NCBI GenBank assembly: GCA_032207245.1
Contig: CM063505.1
Span: 172,739,989 to 172,803,988, forward strand
Length of the DNA: 64,000 nt
Direction of reading: 5' to 3'
Origin: Pardosa pseudoannulata
Taxonomy: Eukaryota; Arthropoda; Arachnida; Araneae; Lycosidae
The position numbers and the translations under genes were made by a program. The notes beneath the pieces were generated by a model. It was not told the DNA's origin, ran no database searches, and saw nothing but the letters and a program-made list of their open reading frames with translations. How positions within the stretch are numbered: position 1 is the first letter of the stretch; each line of letters starts with the position of its first letter. Shown piece by piece: positions 12,340-25,499 of this stretch.

Positions 12340-15020
12340 ATGGGTTTGAATGTCCAGAGTGTTCTGCTGCTGGTATCCGAGAATACTAGAAATTTGTTAA
12401 GTCTACAGCAAACCTTGTAGATCGGGTATTCGAACTAAAAACCTATTTTAAAAAACTCTACGTTGCCTCTTGTCAGAGAGGAGCACATACACATACTGGT
12501 GTTCAAAATTTAGATAAATTTTAGATTGGTTGATTATTTCCAGAACTAGTGGACAGATTTCAACAACATTTGGTCGATATAGGTTATTATAATAAATTTT
12601 AAAAATAATTCAGTAATTATAATACAGATGTATAGACATGTGTAATATTAATCAGAGTTGGAAAGTATGAAACAATGGTTGCAAAATCGAACAGAAAACA
12701 ATGGTAATGGTTCTTTCTTACAGATAGATATACAGATCTCGCACTTGTTTTTTACTTGAAATAAGGCAGTTTATAAGTTAATGTATCACTTGCCCCCACT
12801 AGTTCAGCAACGCTGTTTTCAGGCCTAGGATGGTTCTTGAAGAGAAGTTTGCGAGTTTGCTTAAGGCGTCCCAGATACGCTATATACCATAGGCTATTAA
12901 ACTGTTGTCCGCTAAACAACTGTTCCCAACTCAATATCTCCAAGAATAATTTGCAGAAAACATTACAATAAAATCTATTTTGACCAATATTTGGGTAAGA
13001 AACATTTGCTTAATTTTAAATAAGAGGGGCCAACCAACCTTAAGTCAGGGATATTTATTTTCAAACCGGAAAATACTTATTTTTCTTGATTCCTATCCGA
13101 CGAGAGCTTTTGCAGTATTACGTTCAGTAGGTAAATTTTGCTGGTCATTTATCACAAGTTGAATGAAATTCGTTTGCAACAATTAAAAAAAAATGCATTT
13201 ATTTTACAACTGTGTTAGATTTAAGGAAGACGTTTGTTTAGTGATGTCTATCGATAGCTCAGTTAAATAAGTACTCAGTTTGAATGTGTCTTCTTTAATC
13301 ACTACTCGTTTACCGAGTTTACTTCCAATCTCGTTTCTCTAGATGGCTTTTAAAAAGACCCAGAAAACCATGCTTTAACAACGTTAGAACTAAATTTACC
13401 TTAGTTTTGGTTAGATAAGTTCCCTGACATATACTCTGCCCACGTTATAACTGACTTAAGACCATCGAATAAGCCACCCTGGCGTATTCTTTATTCCCGC
13501 ATCCATCATTGAAAATTTTCGGCCCCCTTCGCTTTGTGTTACCAAAAGTATCATTTATATTAAATTTTGGAGAACTGTTACTATGAGTATATATGAAGAT
13601 CGTGTGGACAAATAAAAAAAAATATTTCTGGCTCATAGGGTTATTTTCCAAATTAAAATTTAAACTAAATGAATTTTTTAAACAGTCTTTATTTTCCTGA
13701 ATATGTTTTAAATTGGACTATAAAATATAAAATAATTTTAATGTTTACTGCAATACTTAAAATAAAAGTTCTTGAAAAGGTACTGTATTTCATGAAGATA
13801 TGTGTAAGGATAAAAGCAATACAGCTCCATTCGACTAATTGCTATTCAGTTACTACCTGTAGTAATAAAATTAAATAAAATAACTTGACTAGCTGCTCCA
13901 TGGTGATAGAAAAAATTGTTTACTAGTATAGTGGTTAAATTGATAATAAAATTGTATTACTGTTAGCTTGTTTCCAGAAACAAATAATAGTAATATGTTC
14001 AATTTCTCTGCTTCCTTAAATATGGTAATCTACTATTATTTACACAAAAAGGCTCTCAAGTAGGAACATCGCAATTTTTTCTATAACTGAGAGAAAAAAA
14101 GAGCCGTTTGACTGCCTTTGACTTTATTTGTCTGGAGGCATTAAATTGTTCTCATCAAGTTTTCTCTGAAATAAGTTTCCTTATGTCATCATTTAACTAG
14201 GCCTTTACACCGAAAGAGCTTAACGCATTTCAAGGTCACTCAGGTATTTGGTAGAAGAGAACAATAGAAACACACAGCAGATTCTAAATGAGAGCGCAAG
14301 ATTCTTTCCACTAACTCATAAAGATAATTTTTCTACAGGAAAAGATTCACGGTGTCTATTTTTTATTATTTTTTCCGTTCTCAGTAAAGGCTGTAAGTTC
14401 AGTTTTCTTTTGTTGCGAGCGGTATGCTTTTGTTTGGTGCATGGGCTGTTCAATTACCATTCAACAGAAGGCGATAAGAGTGTTTTGTTAAATGGCAATT
14501 GGTTGCTGGTTGAAGATCATTATTTACTCTTCATATTCAAATTTTGTGAATCTATTAATCATTCTATTTATCTTTTTTAATGAATACTAGCAATCCAATT
14601 ACCTTCTTATATATGATCTAAAAAATGAAAGGGAATTTATATTTCATTTTTGTTTAACTTTAAATTTCTTAAAATTCCGTTACCAGAAGGGCGTAATCAG
14701 CCAAGTACATTATACGTGAGCATTTTCCCCGTTTTCTTTTGAAATTTAATTCTTCTATATTAGTGGTCTTCAAATTTAAAACTCGCGGTACATTTGAAAC
14801 TATATGACCTATACTTTTCGCCAAAAGTATATATCTAAATCAGATGTTAGGCCCATTATGTAGACACTGATAGTAATAATGAAAGTAAAGGAAAGATGCA
14901 GCTGGATTTAAAATTTGCATAATGTTATTTTGTATGGTTAAATGATATCATAACTTGGGCTGGTGTTATCAACTCTTGCATTGTCACATCTAGTGACGAC
15001 GATGTGCTTGCAATTTTTTT
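12340..15020. other. Gene-free stretch
   Basis: Mixed AT-rich sequence. Several short frames (for example 12752-12943 minus, 13445-13651 minus, 14248-14580 plus) show no recognisable domain and no convincing exon boundaries. A hAT-like end sequence (TAGTGGTCTTCAAA) occurs near 14761 without a partner. Confidence 0.5.
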
Positions 15021-15239
15021 TCTACAAACGAACTATAGATCTTTAGATGTTATCTTCAGGGTCATGCCGTATTTAGTTTTTGGCTTTTGGTTGTTCGAGG
15101 TATATGTTGCAACCAATGTGGTCTGCTTCATCTTTGATAGTATTCGATAAGTAGACATCCTAAACACTTGGGCCAAGCACAGACTAGCTAATGATGATGA
15201 CTTTTTAATGTATACTAGTAAGCAGGTTCTTGTAATAGG

Positions 15240-15437
15240 GAACAAGCAGAAGCCCCAAGTTTGGCCTGTATCATTCGAGCTTGGAGAACTTGCGACAACG
15301 AACCTATATTACCTATATTACGTGCCCTAGTCACCTTTAGTAAATACAGTAGTCCTTGGCGGGCTCGAGTCTCAAATCCTTTCGGTTATGAATTCGGCGC
15401 TTTTGTCGACTGAGCTGCTAAGGCTCCACGTTCCTTT
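15240..15437 (-). repeat. tRNA-derived SINE fragment (minus strand)
   Basis: Read on the minus strand from about 15435, GGAGCCTTAGCAGCTCAGTC resembles an A box (TAGCnnAGTC). About 40 nt later GGATTTGAGACTCGAG is a degraded B box. The following TTTACTAAAGGTGAC resembles the body of the SINE at 62 kb. Family membership is by eye. Confidence 0.45.
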
Positions 15438-16383
15438 TATTTCCTTTTATTTTCAACTTTTTTCATATAATTTTTGAATCCGTTTCTAATTTAATATTTA
15501 ATACTTGATCGGGTCTCAGAAGTAACGGTTTCTTTCATAAGATCGGGTTTCATAAATAACACTTAAGTAGTTGAGCAATATATTGACAAGCGTTAAAATT
15601 AAATTATCTAAAGTTTAATGTAAAGAGAGTGAAAATGTTTATGAAAATGATTATATACGCTTTAAGGAATAAATCACCTTTCCATTAATAGCTTGACCAT
15701 AGCTTACGAAAGTAACATATGATAGAACTTTCCAATCCAATAAAAAAAAAAAAAAAAAACCATAGAAGCAAATCATCGTTTCCAACATTGTCTGCTAATA
15801 TGCATAATGTTCGCGAATTTGCTCACGCGAGCTCACCGTGTTTTCTGTTGGACTATAAATATCTTATTAGAAGCCCATGAGTGAATTTGACTAAAGTCGA
15901 AGTCCATTAACTACTTGAAACAATATGTCATCATGTATGGCAGAAAATAATATATATGTTTTAAAGTAAACAAAAATATTTATTTAACAAGAATAAATAC
16001 TTAGGTGAAAAAGTAAAATGATAAACATAAATAACAAATAAATTAAGAAGAATTTCACAGACGAGGCTCTTTACATAACATAATAAAACCTAAAAAAAAT
16101 AATACACAGTACCTTAGACATGCACATAGGTAATTAGCTCAATCATTTCATATGAACCAACGACGAGATAAAGCTAACTATCTCATCGGAACTTCGTGCA
16201 AGGGAGAGGCGAAAAAAAAAGAGCCAAAACGCCAGGGCACAGATTTCGTTCACGCTTATCTTTATACTACTTCCACCAGTTCGGCAGCCAGATGTCCCGC
16301 AATTGTTATACTTGAAGTCATAGCTTCCGAAATGCTGATACATTAGAATTTGCATATCTAACATATCTTACACGATCTTGCAC

Positions 16384-16395
16384 TGCGCATGCGCA
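16384..16395. promoter_or_regulatory. NRF-1-like palindrome TGCGCATGCGCA
   Basis: Perfect match to the consensus YGCGCAYGCGCR, conspicuous in CpG-poor AT-rich surroundings. No transcript start can be tied to it. Confidence 0.35.
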
Positions 16396-16679
16396 AAAGA
16401 AGCATGCTCGAAAATTGAATCCCACGAGCTTGTGTCTGATAGGCATGAACAATATAATAGCTCGTCACCATGCTTTATTACAACTATATATATATTTGGA
16501 ATTGTCCCATTTTGTTTTATTTATAATCACAAATTAAAAAATTCCGAAAATCTGAAGTATTTTATGTGTTATTAATTCAACAATGAGTTGAGTACTATAT
16601 TTAACAATGAGTAAAGCTCATGTATTGAGACCGATAACGCTTTAATATTTGTTGATTGGTTGGAAGAGCTATGATCTAC

Positions 16680-16822
16680 TGTCTTGCTATACGAGGGCTA
16701 ATCAGACCAGGACCTAATGCTTAAAGCCAATTCCGATCGACTATTAATATTAGTGCAAATAGTGAGGTTCGAACCCATGAACTTAGGTACCGAAGAGCAG
16801 CGCTCTACCCATTTCATCCTTG
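16680..16822 (-). repeat. tRNA-like SINE with intact B box (minus strand)
   Basis: On the minus strand an A-box-like ATGGGTAGAGCGCTGCTC lies about 30 nt before GGGTTCGAACC (16766-16776), a perfect B box. The acceptor stem does not pair and the sequence continues into unrelated body, so it is a SINE head or tRNA pseudogene and not a functional tRNA gene. Confidence 0.6.
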
Positions 16823-17007
16823 TTCGGTTTAATAAAATTTATATTGAGGTTTTTCATTTTGCACAGAGCAGATTGCAATAAAAAATAGAGGGGCATAACT
16901 AGATAGTATAACAGATCTCAAAAGAACAGTCGATTTTGATCTATACGAGATACGTACATGCATATATATGTTCGTACATTAGTACAGACGTCATGACAAA
17001 ACTATTA

Positions 17008-17155
17008 AAATGCATCTAGAAATAGACAAAATGGATATTTAAAATTTCAAAATTAATTTTCTTGTTCATGCGTACAGGTGTAATGCCTAAATTAACCAAA
17101 TTGGATTAAGTCATTGTCAAAATGGATATTTCCGTTGAAAGTTTTGAAGATAAGA
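17008..17155 (+). repeat. Dispersed repeat related to 47395-47560, copy 1
   Basis: Both copies contain ATGGATATTTAAA(A/G)TTTC followed by AAAATTAATTT, then AAATTGGATT/AAAATGGATT and a second ATGGATATTT/ATAGATATTT about 90 nt on. Same orientation, clear homology, no coding. Confidence 0.65.
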
Positions 17156-17159
17156 ATAA

Positions 17160-18710
17160 TGCCTTTAAATATCAAAAAGAACTATGCTTTTTCATATATA
17201 CCAATTGAATTACACAGATTAGCATATACTTAAAATAATTCTGATGTGGACACATAACTTCCTTGTACCCCTATAAGCACAATTTTTGATGCCCTTTATT
17301 TAAGTTTATTTTATTTGAACGGGAAATACGAACCTCAAATTCTTTAATATAGTGGGCAGTTACACAATTAGTAAAATATTAGTTTTCTCTAACATAAAAT
17401 ATTTATACATTATTGCAAGAATGAGTAAAGCTCAAATACGGCCATCTGGCGGACACCGGCAGCGGTAATATCCGTTATATTGAGGTTTTTCAGATCATGC
17501 GATCAAAAAGGGCGGTGCACAACAAGAGGATACAACATTCCTAAATATAAAGTTTTAACACTCTAGGGCTATATTTTACAAAAGTATTAAAAAAATATAC
17601 ATGTGTATTCTTTTCTGAACCAGGAGTGAGTACTTAAACTTTGTCCAAAACACTTTTGAATTTTAGTTTGAGTGTTTAGTTATGCCTATTGCAAATAGAT
17701 GGCGATACTAGTTTGAAATCTCTGCAGTTAGGATTCTAAAGTACTCTTAAGATTTTTTTGCATTTAACAGACTGATTTTTTTTCTCCAATATAATTTCTT
17801 ATTGAAAGTTGTGTTATCGTCAGAAATGAACCTATGAACAAAATTTTAGATACTTGTCAGTCAAGCAGGTAGATAAAAGTTGATTACAAAATTTAAACTG
17901 ACACCCTAGTGAAGTTAAATAAAAGCGATTAAAAAAAGAAATATCGATATGAAAATAAACTATAATGATAAAACATACATTTTCCTCTTTTAATTTCTTT
18001 AGTTTTCTTTTTCCAACGTTTAATCTAAACATTCGTATTGAAATAGTTCGTATACAAATATAGTTCGTTTACAAATGCATATATAAAAAGATATATAAAA
18101 CCATCAGCAATTAAATTCTGTAGCAGCTAATACGAATTGTTTTTATTTTAAAAGATTATCATATCTGGCTCTAAAATTTCGATTTTATTGAAACTAGAAT
18201 TAGTGTTTTTCCCTCTTCCTGCATGGTGAGATCAAATAAAGTGACCTTTTGAAAGGAAAATGTTATTAATTGCAGACCCAACTTTCCCCAAAGCTTTACA
18301 GGTGGCCTACGAGGAAAATATAACAAAAATAATAAAAAAAATCCCCTATCTTTCCCCCTATCTTTAAAGCTAGCGGTTGTAGAGATTCCTATGCGCTTTA
18401 TCATTGAGCGAATACGCAATTATGTAGGGTTTGCAGCTGAAAGATGTGAAGAATAATAGCTTTAATTTAGGTTAGAGCTAAAGAATAAGTGGCATGTGCC
18501 CTAAGTCTATAAATTCAGCTGCTGCTTAGATGTTGTAAAAAGAGGAATTTTGAACTGTTTTAAATACCATGGATATTAAAAATATGTATCAACACTAATT
18601 GTAATTCTTTTTATGGCTTAGTTACATCTGAGTACGATTTAAAGTATGAAGTGGCTTGAAAAATTTTAGAACGAAACGTGTTTAAGCAGCTTCGAGTTTA
18701 CTTTTACATT
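17160..18710. other. Gene-free stretch
   Basis: Short open frames at 17832-18032 and 18171-18419 on the minus strand have no recognisable features. Confidence 0.5.
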
Positions 18711-18715
18711 AGTAT

Positions 18716-19165
18716 ATGGGACATCACCTCAGTCTGTTTTATCAGCATGTCCGATGCTTAATGCTTGGGGTTTTCTTCCTTGCTGCTAATACTTTCGTGG
18801 GCCATTTACTTCTCTTTTGAAAGTCTTCCAGTTTTTATGTGCTAGACCAATTAAACAATAGAACTTAAAAACCAGAGTATATGTTTATCACGTCCGATGA
18901 ATACACGGTTGTTTTCTTCTTTGCATTTAACTCTTTCATGGGTTATATATTTCTCTTTTGAATTTCTCCCAGTTTTTGTATTGTATTATCAATTAAACAA
19001 TAGAATTTAGCCATATTAGTGTATGCTTCACCAGCATGCCCGATGCTTAATGTATGGGGTTTAATTCCTTGCATTTAATCCTTCCATGGGCTATTTATTG
19101 CCCTTTTTAAATTGTCCTAGTATTTTTTATTGTAAAACTAACTAAACAATATAATTTAAGGACAT
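18716..19165 (+). repeat. Three-copy tandem repeat, period about 145
   Basis: Each unit carries (G)TCCGATG or GCCCGATG followed by a TTTTCTTCCTTGC-like block, then a GGGCCATTTA-like block, then CAATTAAACAATA. Landmarks: CCGATG at about 18751, 18894 and 19041. Units have diverged noticeably. Confidence 0.75.
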
Positions 19166-19200
19166 GTACTTTATTTTGCCAAATTTTATGCTTACATTCA

Positions 19201-19290
19201 ATTCTAGGTGGTATTGATTCTTGGTGGTACTTCCAAGAATCAATACCACCAAGAATAATTCCAAGAATCAATTCTTGGTGGTACTTCCCA
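19201..19290. repeat. Nested hairpin cluster
   Basis: A perfect 18-bp inverted repeat (19207-19224 with 19233-19250, loop of 8) is followed by a second inverted repeat sharing its right arm (CCACCAAGAAT 19246-19256 with ATTCTTGGTGG 19271-19281). The word AAGAATCAAT and its complement recur through the cluster. Confidence 0.85.
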
Positions 19291-19559
19291 CAGAACCATT
19301 TATAATCAATGGAAAAATTCAATTTAATGGCGATTGATTTCCATGAAAAGATGAGAAGCTTGTTGCATTGCATAAGGGTACATCACGTTCTGCCTACACG
19401 TAACGGATCCTCTTTTCTTGAGCCTTAGTGCTACTTTCTTTTATCGTCTATAATTGAAAACTAACTCTGACATATGATTTCCCATACTAGCTGAGTTCAC
19501 TCTAAACAGAAGCGCACGCTTCTTTGCTTGGAAGCTGGTATAACGGCCTTTCCATTTTC

Positions 19560-20156
19560 TTGAGGAATATCCATCTACACGGATCTTAGTTATTTACATG
19601 GATGGTATCAAATCTGATGACGGTAGATCTGGGAGTGATATCTTCATCAGCAACTCCGATGGGGATAGTAAATTTAGTACCCCAAACCCTGACTATTGCT
19701 CTGTCGATCAGAAATTATAGATATTGGCCCTTACTACTGATAAAATCAGTATTTGGATTTTGACTCAGAGCTAGCTCCTTTAGAAATCCTCCACACCCTT
19801 CATATGAATAAATTAATTTATACTTGTTGCCTCCCACAAATTCATACATGGTATGCTGCTAGTGGTTCAAGCCTGTCTTTGTTGTGCAGCGGCCCAGACC
19901 ATTCCAATCGGCTTTGGCGAGATCCAGAAGAGGACTCTGTAGATGCAGGGAATTTCAGAATGGGGAAAAGATGTTTATTCCTTATTTCTGCGGCCTTCTT
20001 CTAATTTCGTTCAGCTTGTTAATTGTTTTGGCGCCTCCAGAAAGCAACTGTTAGCTGAGTGGAGAAGGTTTTTGATGCTGTCATGCGAAAGTGTTTTGGG
20101 CTTAGTGTAGGCTTCCCTACACTAGGGGATGAGTAACAACAACAGCAACAACATAC
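19560..20156 (+). mobile_element. Non-LTR retrotransposon (LINE) 3' end with RNase H remnant
   Basis: The frame read through TAC at 19595 gives YMDGIKSDDGRSGSDIFIS, the start of the RNase H domain of LINEs of the R1/I/jockey-like groups (usual start YTDGS; the catalytic Asp is kept, Thr is Met). A stop follows after about 45 more codons, and the C-terminal part continues in another frame (CCLPQIHTWYA). The element ends with a hairpin AGTGTAGG-CTTC-CCTACACT (20104-20123) and an AAC-rich tail (20134-20153). It is a dead 5'-truncated copy with at least two frame breaks. Confidence 0.7.
20104..20155 (+). repeat. LINE 3' tail: hairpin plus AAC repeats
   Basis: Perfect 8-bp stem, 4-nt loop, then GATGAGT and an AACAACAACAGCAACAACA-like tail. 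A similar hairpin and tail end the minus-strand SINE at 62 kb. Confidence 0.7.
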
Positions 20157-21340
20157 GACAAACATAAGATCTAATGCTATACAGAAATTTAGCAGGCTGA
20201 TAGTGGGTTTTGCACTTCCTGCTTGTGTATTTCATAAGATCATTAAGGTGGGATGTAATCTTCACAAGTATCACGAAGGAGTTAATTTAATATCATTTGA
20301 GGAAAACATTTGTCAGGCGTGATAGGGTAGTATCATTATGTATCAAAAGTTCGGCATAATTGACGTTAGTGCTTCTATTAGCTATAGTGAATTGCATAGT
20401 TTCTCTTCGTTGATCAATACTTAAAACAATTCCAAGTTCTCCTCGAAAAGGTAGGGCTTTTATTAAATAAAAATATTTTTATTAAAATATTTTAAAGTTT
20501 AGCATTAAGAATATTTTTCACGAACAATATGGGGTAAAAAAATTTGAATATTATTACCTTTTGCCCTTTTGGTGTATAACAAAAATTTGAGTTTAAACCA
20601 TTTATTACCGATCACTTGAAAAGGTAATCAGCATAGTTTAGTAAACATTCAGTCGAGATATTCAGTTGGAAACTATTTAAAATTCAACCAGAAATAATCT
20701 CTTTGTGCAAATCTGAAACAATCTCATCCACATCACTGAATTTCTGTTTCACGAAACCAAGTAAAAATTTGTATCAAATGTTGCAAGAAGGCTAAACTAA
20801 TAAAATAATATATTATGGATTTTCAATATTTCCCTTAAATTGACTTTCAAATTTTTATACATTTTAAAAATTTTTTGTGGTTTTTTTACCAGAATTATGA
20901 AATTGAGGTATAATAAGAATTGAGTTCATATATTTAATAAATAAGTATATGGCTGCAAGATAAAATTTAGTTTTCAGTGACGAATTTCCAATTTCAAAGT
21001 TGCTCTAGGACTGAAAAAGGTGTAACAACCTCTGGTGTAGTGAAACTGTATGATGCGTAACGTAAGGTTTATGCATTATAAAAAGCAGTGGAACACAAAC
21101 ACTTTTAAAAGTAGTTGCTTTTTAAACATAAGCTTCTAAAATGTTATAGTGACTTTTATTATTTGCTACAGATCGAAATAAAAACTGTACGGTAAATTCC
21201 TTAAGAGATGCAGTTAACTATAAAGTTTCGAAGTGTTCATTTAAAGGTATAAAACAGTTATCGAAGCTAATATTCCGATCTAGCTTATAGGTTTTTAAGT
21301 CTTTTGTTGGTTTGGAGATGCAGTAAACAAACTTGGTATT
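20157..21340. other. Gene-free stretch
   Basis: No supported feature seen. Confidence 0.5.
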
Positions 21341-21696
21341 TAATGCCAAAATTTGGAGTGTCCACTATAATAAGATTCATCAATAAAAAATTTAAAAATT
21401 TGATTTATTTTGTTGATTGTAAAGGAATGTTACCTTTCAAAAAATAAGCTGAATAACCGAGAGCAGTAGATAATCGGGATTAAATGCAATTTAAAGCTTT
21501 TTCGCATGATGTCTATCAAAATCTACTGCTTTTGTTACTGGCGTGCCTCTTCTAATTGCTTCAAGGCCAGGATTGTCGATAGAATATGGTATGTCCACTA
21601 TAATGAAATTCATAGAGACATTTAGTTTATTTCGTTAATGAAACATAAGTAAAATATTACTTTCCATGAAAAGTAGTGTTGTTAAACTGTGGATGG

Positions 21697-22299
21697 TTAA
21701 CCCCCTGACTGCTCAATTTGTAGACAAAAATCGGTTCAAAAATTTTGCATTTTTTTTTTGTACATTTTAAATCTATATATATTGAAGAATTGGAATATGT
21801 ACCTTTTCTTTCTAGAAAAGATTTTTTATATAGATTTTTATCGTTAGAAGATAAACTGTCAGAAAAACTAATTTCAGGTGTTATCACAAGAATTTTTTTT
21901 AATAAATTTCAATTGAATGGCAGTTAATTTCTATTTATTACATAATATAATTATAATATATATTATATAATTATATAGTATAATTATATTATGTAATAAA
22001 TACATAATATAATCATATAATTAATTATATAAATATATTATTATAATTATAATATATAATATCATAATATTGTTATATCATCTTATGTAACTATAGTTCT
22101 ATTCATAGAACTGTATTTATTACATAATTAAACGTCTAATACTGTATATAATTTATTTCAATGTTTAAATGGTGAAAAAGTGGGATGCGCTTCTCTAAAA
22201 AGGAAGAAAAGCAAATGCTAGCGAAATTCGAGTGATAAGCAAATTTTACTACATTTGAGTTGTCGGTGAAAATAGTGGGATGAGCAGCCAAAGGGTTAA
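21697..22299. mobile_element. Non-autonomous piggyBac-type element (TTAA ends)
   Basis: Begins TTAA-CCCCCTGACTGCTCA (21697-21715) and ends with the complement of CCCTTTGGCTGCTCA followed by TTAA (22281-22299): 12 of 15 positions match between the ends. TTAA duplication with CCC-starting ends is the piggyBac signature. 603 bp, no transposase; the interior is AT-rich with a long palindrome. An antisense 76-codon frame crossing the left end is not a gene. Confidence 0.7.
21932..22002. repeat. 24-bp perfect palindrome arms inside the piggyBac-type element
   Basis: Arm 21932-21955 (starting TATTTATTACATAATATAAT) pairs exactly with 21979-22002, loop 23. A partial third copy TATTTATTACATAATTA is near 22116. 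Confidence 0.85.
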
Positions 22300-22544
22300 T
22301 GATAGAGTCAGCGATATCGAGATTAACTGTAATTTGAAAGTTTTTCCATGAGTTCTTCCATGAGAGCTGTCAAGATCGGCTACCATTGTACCGGCGTGCC
22401 TCTCCCAATTGCCTCAAGTATTTGTGTCCAGAAAAACATATTTTTTTCAAAAGTTAAAGAGAAATTAACTTTATTACAGGAAAAAAGGCGCAGACAGTTT
22501 GCTTTAATGTTTATTTTAAGAGATAGATTTAACAGTGTGTACAT

Positions 22545-22562
22545 TTATATATATATATATAT
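22545..22562. repeat. Short (TA)n
   Basis: About 9 TA units. Confidence 0.9.
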
Positions 22563-23091
22563 AACCCGGAAAAGTAAACGGCGGAGCAAATTAACATCCC
22601 GAGTGTTCGTTCGGCGCATCCTTAATGCAAATGTGAGTATGTTTGAAAGAGTGTAGAATTAAGAAAAATTCCTCTCGATTTTTTCCTGCAAATTTCTCTA
22701 TAAATAGCCATTTCGCCAACAGCACATCCCTGCATGAAAGCAGGCATGCAGTATGGCTCTGAGAAGTTTTACGGCTACACGGAACTATCAGTGAAATGTG
22801 CTGTCCTCCAGGTGTCAAACTAGGACGCAATCAAACATTCAAAATAAGAAGCCGATGCTGAGAGAAGAAAAAATGAGTTTAGAGAAAAAGTGTTTCAATT
22901 TTCCTTTCCGAATTTATTAAGAGTCACGTGGTAGAATGGTGGAAAAAAGTTTTTAAAAAAACCTCGTGGTTTTTTATATTTTACTTTTAGGGAGTGTTGG
23001 TTTTTGAGAAATAATTTAATTCGTTGACAGTGTATGATATCAAACTGTAGATATTTAAAAAAGCTTGATGAGAATACCCCATGACTTTCTT

Positions 23092-23766
<675 letters not shown>

Positions 23767-23885
23767 ACATTTATATTTATGGGTAATTAATTCTTCAACG
23801 TGCAATTTACAAAGCCAGCAACTCCAAATTATTAAAGAGTAACAATATTTTCACTATATCTAATTTTTTAAGCACACACACATAT

Positions 23886-24073
23886 GGTAGTACTTCAAAA
23901 TAGGGTACCCCTAATCAAATTTAGCGAAATTATTGGGGATGTTTATTAAAACACAAAGGTATATCATCCGCACATTGTATTCTTTGCTTTTTTTGACGAC
24001 TTTAATTGATGCAGAGTATTTTGTTGTAATAGAATTATATACTCTTAATTAACAAAAATTACTTATAAACCGG
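23886..24073 (+). repeat. MITE-like dispersed repeat, copy 2
   Basis: Same family and orientation as copy 1, 120 bp downstream; starts GGTAGTACTTCAAAATAGGG and ends TAAACCGG. Both copies follow a CA/TA-type dinucleotide run. Confidence 0.75.
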
Positions 24074-24074
24074 T

Positions 24075-24830
24075 TCATGTAACATAATTTTTTAATCTCA
24101 TTAATAAGAATGAAATTAAAAGTCGATTATTTTAAAAATTGAAATTTATAGTATCTTATTCTGTTGAAATTCTATATTCATGTTTGTTCAAGCAAGAAAC
24201 ACAGGGTAAACACATTACTTGCTCCCTTACAACATCACGTACAACCTTATTTCCTATCTTATTTTAAAGAAATTATCATCATTAGTCGACTCTTGGCTGT
24301 TGATCGAGTTCAAAATAATTTTCCTGTAAGATACTGGGATGAATTTGACAATGCGTTTCAGTGTAGTGCATATGCTTTTTGAATTTATGAATCGTGTTCC
24401 ATATCAATAGATTAATTAGAAACAATTTTAAGCTTCAACTATCTTCGCTTTATTATCATCTCAGCTATAGTTTCTTTTTTCTTCAGTCATTCAACTTGTT
24501 CGTTCATCGTTGAAAAACCCACGAAATCATCTTTCTACTGTACCAAAGACAATAGATACAGCCTAAAGGCTGGATGGTAGTACGATAACATCGTTGGCAT
24601 CTATTTTTGAATACAGTACTTTGAGTAATATCCGACAAAATATCTTAGATTTTGTTTCAGGAAAAAGCATTTAATGTTATAACGTTTTAATGACATCCTT
24701 AAGATCTTTCACTGATGTATTTATAGCACTTTTCTCAATTCATTAAATACTAGAAGCTTAGAGCCCAGGTAACTGTCTGGGTATATATGATTAGTGATGT
24801 TACAGGATATTTTGAATACCTTTTTGTAAG
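24075..24830. other. Gene-free stretch
   Basis: A 72-codon frame at 24164-24382 has no recognisable features. Confidence 0.45.
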
Positions 24831-24834
24831 CTAC

Positions 24835-25320
24835 TATTTTACAGATAAATTATGACGAATGAAAATGATGCATTATGCAATATTTAACAATTTATTCATC
24901 TGTTATTCTAACAGAAAAGTCCCTTTTTTATATATCATAATCACATTTGATTCTCACATTTTTATGCTTTTCACGAAATAAAACTAAAAGTAAAACCCAG
25001 GCTTTTATAGATTAGTATTAAGCCACAAGGAGATGCGAAGAGTTAGAAGAATAAAGTTCCCGGAATTTGGCGTATCAACTAAACTTTCCTTTCTGTAGTT
25101 AGTTTGTCCCAATTTTCATTATATTAAGCATTTAAAAAGGATTTTTCTTTAATTTATTTATATCTTAATCTAAAAGCATTTCAAAGCACGTTGTAAACAG
25201 TTTTATCTTCAGATAGATTATTGATGGCTGAGTTACGAAATAACCTTTTTTTTTTTTCATGCAGTAAAATGCAACAATAAAATGCGTGTACTGCCATCTG
25301 TCGTCGACCGCGAGCGTGAG
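24835..25320 (+). repeat. Dispersed repeat, copy 2 (pairs with 11330-11990)
   Basis: Same block order as copy 1, ending in GCCATCTGTCGTCGACC near 25293. Shorter, with deletions relative to copy 1. Confidence 0.6.
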
Positions 25321-25332
25321 TATCTGTTGTTA

Positions 25333-25480
25333 GGTGCTACCGTATTACGGTCGACGTATGTCACTGGTGACTGATGACAGAGAAGGAAATTTTTGGTACC
25401 AAATTCTCATCTCTGGCGATTTCTGAAGTCATTATGGCGCGGAAGTCACTAGTGACATATATTGGTTGTAATATGGTACC
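25333..25480. repeat. Imperfect foldback repeat, arms about 38 bp
   Basis: Arm 25333-25372 (includes CCGTATTACGG and TATGTCACTGGTGACT) pairs with 25444-25480 (AGTCACTAGTGACATA and TAATATGG). Each arm contains its own near-palindrome around GTCACTRGTGAC. Confidence 0.65.
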
Positions 25481-25499
25481 AGCCATACTGTCATATTAC

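Larger units (their letters stand above)
21350..22420 (+). repeat. Diverged direct duplication split by a transposon
   Basis: TGTCCACTATAAT recurs at 21358 and 21590 (period about 232). GGCGTGCCTCTTCTAATTGC (21540) recurs as GGCGTGCCTCTCCCAATTGC (22394). The two halves of the second unit are separated by the piggyBac-type insertion at 21697-22299, so the duplication predates the insertion. Confidence 0.65.

Noticed and set aside
14761..14800. Another hAT insertion starting TAGTGGTCTTCAAA
   Set aside because: No partner end or target duplication found.
16758..16822. Functional tRNA gene on the minus strand
   Set aside because: B box is perfect but the acceptor and anticodon arms do not pair; better read as a SINE head.
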